A stretch of DNA of 7,828 nucleotides, taken from positions 1 through 7,828 of the forward strand of contig CAWUKV010000240.1 in the NCBI GenBank assembly GCA_963923025.1. The letters are read 5' to 3'. The position numbers were made by a program, and so were the translations under genes. The notes beneath the pieces are model-generated. The model did not search any database and had not been told where the DNA came from. It was given only the letters and a program-made list of their open reading frames with translations. Shown piece by piece: positions 6,462-7,828 of this stretch (position 1 is the stretch's first letter; each line of letters begins with the position of its first letter). The stretch comes from CAWUKV01 sp963923025. GTDB taxonomy: Bacteria; Cyanobacteriota; Cyanobacteriia; Phormidesmidales; Phormidesmidaceae.

Positions 6462-6755
6462 GTGAATACCCTTTGGTCTAGTCAAGACAAGCTGATGATT
6501 AACCCGCCGAATTGGGAGGCGGCTTTACATTTTTTAGATACGTTTACCCGGCTAGAAGACGAGCTCAGTCGCCTAGAGTTAGCGAGTACAGGCATGTTCG
6601 ATCTCGACCACGCTGAGACAGCTGAAAAATTGGATCTAGCAGGCGCTGTACGAGCAATCAAGCTCAAAAGCCGATTGGCCAAAGAAATTATCCAGTGGAT
6701 CAAAGCCAATCGACATGTGCTAGAAGCAGACTCAGCCACGTCGCCTCAGGAGTAG
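6462..6755 (+). CDS. Small hypothetical protein, 97 residues, helical
   Basis: I do not recognise a family. The product is acidic and probably all-helical. NWEAALHFLDTFTRLEDELSRLEL looks like an amphipathic helix or short coiled coil in two parts (about residues 17-40), and a second helix-rich part AVRAIKLKSRLAKEII (about 62-77) follows. There is no signal peptide or membrane helix, so it is probably cytoplasmic. The GTG start at 6462 has GAGA six bases upstream (weak Shine-Dalgarno). An ATG at 6495 (residue 12) is a good alternative with no ribosome binding site. It lies 113 bases before the Uma2 ATG on the same strand, but a possible promoter and hairpins between them argue against a simple operon. 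Codon usage resembles that of the neighbouring real genes. Confidence 0.62.
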   Translation: MNTLWSSQDKLMINPPNWEAALHFLDTFTRLEDELSRLELASTGMFDLDHAETAEKLDLAGAVRAIKLKSRLAKEIIQWIKANRHVLEADSATSPQE

Positions 6756-6764
6756 GCAGATTCG

Positions 6765-6770
6765 TATAAA
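6765..6770 (+). promoter_or_regulatory. Possible -10 element before the Uma2 gene
   Basis: TATAAA stands 10 bases after the stop of the 97-residue gene. A start site about 7 bases downstream (near 6777) would begin the transcript at the first leader hairpin. No -35 match is seen at the expected place (6742-6747), so this is weak. Confidence 0.25.
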
Positions 6771-6776
6771 GAATTA

Positions 6777-6834
6777 CCGCAGACAGTGAACTTTCTGCGG
6801 ATTTGGGGCAGACGTTGTCAGCGGCAGAAAGTTC
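6777..6834 (+). promoter_or_regulatory. Leader with two mutually exclusive stem-loops upstream of Uma2
   Basis: Stem 1 pairs CCGCAGA (6777-6783) with TCTGCGG (6794-6800), perfect over 7 bases with a 10-base loop. Stem 2 pairs GAACTTTCTGC (6788-6798) with GCAGAAAGTTC (6824-6834), perfect over 11 bases. Both use 6794-6798, so only one can form at a time. No T-tract follows stem 2, so a classical attenuator is not supported. The structure lies between the preceding gene and the ATG at 6869. Confidence 0.45.
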
Positions 6835-6844
6835 CGGGGTTACA

Positions 6845-6880
6845 CTGATAAAAACCGACCCAGCTGCAATGACTTATCAG
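6845..6880. repeat. Inverted repeat CTGATAA / TTATCAG around the Uma2 start
   Basis: Perfect 7-base arms at 6845-6851 and 6874-6880 enclose 22 bases that contain the ATG at 6869. If formed in RNA, the start codon would sit in the loop beside the right arm, which could affect translation. The loop is large and the stem AT-rich, so the effect may be small. Confidence 0.35.
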
Positions 6881-7720
6881 CCTCGGGTCGCATCTACTCA
6901 GGACCCCTTCAACCGTTTATGGACAGTTGAGGAGTATCGACAGCTTGTCCATGCCCGTCTTGTGGGAGTCAACGAACCGGTCAATTTGGTTGAGGGCCAG
7001 ATCGTCCGCTGCAATTCTCCACAGACCGGCCCTTCACAAGCAGGCAATGTAGGAAACGTTCAACGCCTAAGCGCCATGCTTCAGAGATGTGTGGGCAACC
7101 GGGCGAAGGTGCGAGTCCACCATCCCATTGTGCTTAGCCACAATTCCGAACTCAGACCGGACATTGCCATTTTCCGAGGAGATGCGGCCTACTACCGTTA
7201 CCATCCACCAACATCAGACGACATCGTGTTACTACTCGAGGTATCGTCTGACTATTCGTCTATGAATACTGGAATGAAGGCAAAGGTCTACGCTCAAGCT
7301 GCATTGCAAGACTATTGGGTTCTAGACATCTGCCGCACTCAGCTACATATCTTCAGGCAACCCGAAGCAGAAGGCTACAGACAGAAACAGACATTACAGC
7401 CTGGAGATAGCACTAGGCTACTGTTTTTTGACGATGTCGTCGCCCAACTTCAGCTCCCTACACCAATCCGGTTTCTGACTCGCAGAAACCGGGAACGAAA
7501 CAGTCACCTCATTGACCGATCACCGCTCAGAGTGACGCGCCATTCAGCCTTGCTGACTTCATCGCTATCTGACTCACATCGCTCTCCTACAACGTTTGAT
7601 TTAGGCTCAAGCGATCGCACTACCGTTGCCCAGTCGTTCGATTTAGCGCAATTACCGACTGCAGCACCTCAGTCTGTCCCTTCACCTAGATTCCTGATTC
7701 CTGCCGCAACCCAGACCTAA
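6869..7720 (+). CDS. Uma2 family (DUF820) PD-(D/E)XK nuclease-like protein with long C-terminal tail
   Basis: A 283-residue protein. Residues about 17-200 match the Uma2 family, very abundant in cyanobacteria: WTVEEYRQL (18-26), VEGQIV (41-46, conserved E42), LRPDIAIFRG (95-104, D98), DDIVLLLEVSS (117-127, E124), K137 in a GMKAKVYAQ block, and DYWVLDI (148-154). D98, E124 and K137 are the likely metal-binding and catalytic set of the PD-(D/E)XK fold. The family's usual Asp in the SLEYD-like segment is Asn here (N133). GNVGNV (70-75) looks like a small internal duplication. About 80 Ser/Thr/Arg-rich residues follow the domain, whereas typical members are about 190 residues long. I chose the ATG over an in-frame TTG at 6803 because the TTG would translate the leader hairpins. 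The cellular role of the family is not settled. Confidence 0.82.
   Translation: MTYQPRVASTQDPFNRLWTVEEYRQLVHARLVGVNEPVNLVEGQIVRCNSPQTGPSQAGNVGNVQRLSAMLQRCVGNRAKVRVHHPIVLSHNSELRPDIAIFRGDAAYYRYHPPTSDDIVLLLEVSSDYSSMNTGMKAKVYAQAALQDYWVLDICRTQLHIFRQPEAEGYRQKQTLQPGDSTRLLFFDDVVAQLQLPTPIRFLTRRNRERNSHLIDRSPLRVTRHSALLTSSLSDSHRSPTTFDLGSSDRTTVAQSFDLAQLPTAAPQSVPSPRFLIPAATQT
7611..7618. repeat. HIP1 octamer
   Basis: GCGATCGC, the highly iterated palindrome of many cyanobacterial genomes, lies within the Uma2 C-terminal tail coding region. It is the only perfect copy I found in the window, and it supports a cyanobacterial origin. Confidence 0.75.
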
Positions 7721-7723
7721 ACC

Positions 7724-7828
7724 TCAAAATACCTGAATGTTGCAAGCCTGTAGAACAGCACTACCACTGATGGTCGCTATTTGGCTTTGCTGAGTGGTTC
7801 CGGTACCATCTGGATCAAAGAATAGTGC
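7724..7828 (-). CDS. C-terminal end of a probable RTX/hemolysin-type calcium-binding protein (partial)
   Basis: Reading leftward from the window edge, 34 codons stay open to a TGA at 7726-7724. The peptide contains LFFDPDGTGT and then QIATISGSAV, ending in NIQVF. This resembles the last segment of many cyanobacterial RTX-type secreted proteins, where a LF(Y/F)DxDGxG strand follows the GGxGxD calcium-binding nonapeptides and precedes an ATLxG segment and a short hydrophobic C-terminus. That C-terminal region usually carries the type I secretion signal. The nonapeptide repeats themselves would lie outside the window, so the identification rests on this tail only. It is convergent with Uma2, with three bases between the two stop codons. 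Confidence 0.55.
   Translation of the reverse strand, partial: ALFFDPDGTGTTQQSQIATISGSAVLQACNIQVF

Noticed and set aside
6482..6739. An 85-codon minus-strand ORF antisense to the 97-residue gene
   Set aside because: Its Ser/Arg/Ala-rich composition is typical of antisense shadows, and the plus-strand frame reads much more like a protein.
6803..6868. N-terminal extension of Uma2 from a TTG start
   Set aside because: TTG is a rare start, no Shine-Dalgarno sequence precedes it, the extra 22 residues match nothing in the family, and the leader hairpins would lie inside the coding region.

Overview
This window is most likely from a cyanobacterium. The two large genes belong to families strongly expanded in cyanobacteria: an AAA_35-type ATPase fused to CHASE2, and a caspase fused to an nSTAND1 NTPase. 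A Uma2-type gene and the tail of a probable RTX/calcium-binding-type protein fit the same origin. One perfect HIP1 octamer (GCGATCGC, 7611-7618) is present, and Shine-Dalgarno signals are mostly weak or absent, as is usual in that phylum. No rRNA, tRNA, CRISPR array or intact insertion sequence was seen. Species cannot be named from this.

Layout. Bases 1-239 hold an unrecognised minus-strand open frame that runs off the left edge, and 240-494 look non-coding. At 495-3242 (+) is a 915-residue membrane protein: AAA_35 ATPase, coiled linker, one membrane helix, CHASE2 sensor, three membrane helices. Only 21 bases later, and convergent with it, is a minus-strand gene (3264-5741) for an 825-residue caspase-like protease fused to an nSTAND1 NTPase and ending in one membrane helix. 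Bases 5742-6461 form a 720-base, partly AT-rich stretch with several inverted repeats, a GC-rich hairpin, a perfect 16-base palindrome and at most one doubtful small ORF. A small unknown helical protein (6462-6755, +) and a Uma2-family protein (6869-7720, +) follow. The Uma2 leader can fold into two mutually exclusive stem-loops. At the right edge (7724-7828, -) is the C-terminal end of a probable RTX-type secreted protein, convergent with Uma2 and 3 bases from it.

How the genes may work together. The most interesting unit is the convergent pair: a membrane ATPase with an extracytoplasmic sensor, facing a membrane-anchored caspase-NTPase that lacks the C-terminal repeat sensor often found on such proteins. 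Both proteins are predicted to keep their NTPase domains in the cytoplasm and to be membrane-tethered. A stress- or invasion-responsive signalling or cell-death module is a reasonable hypothesis, but gene pairing alone does not prove it. The Uma2 region and the RTX-like gene show no sequence-level link to the pair beyond proximity.
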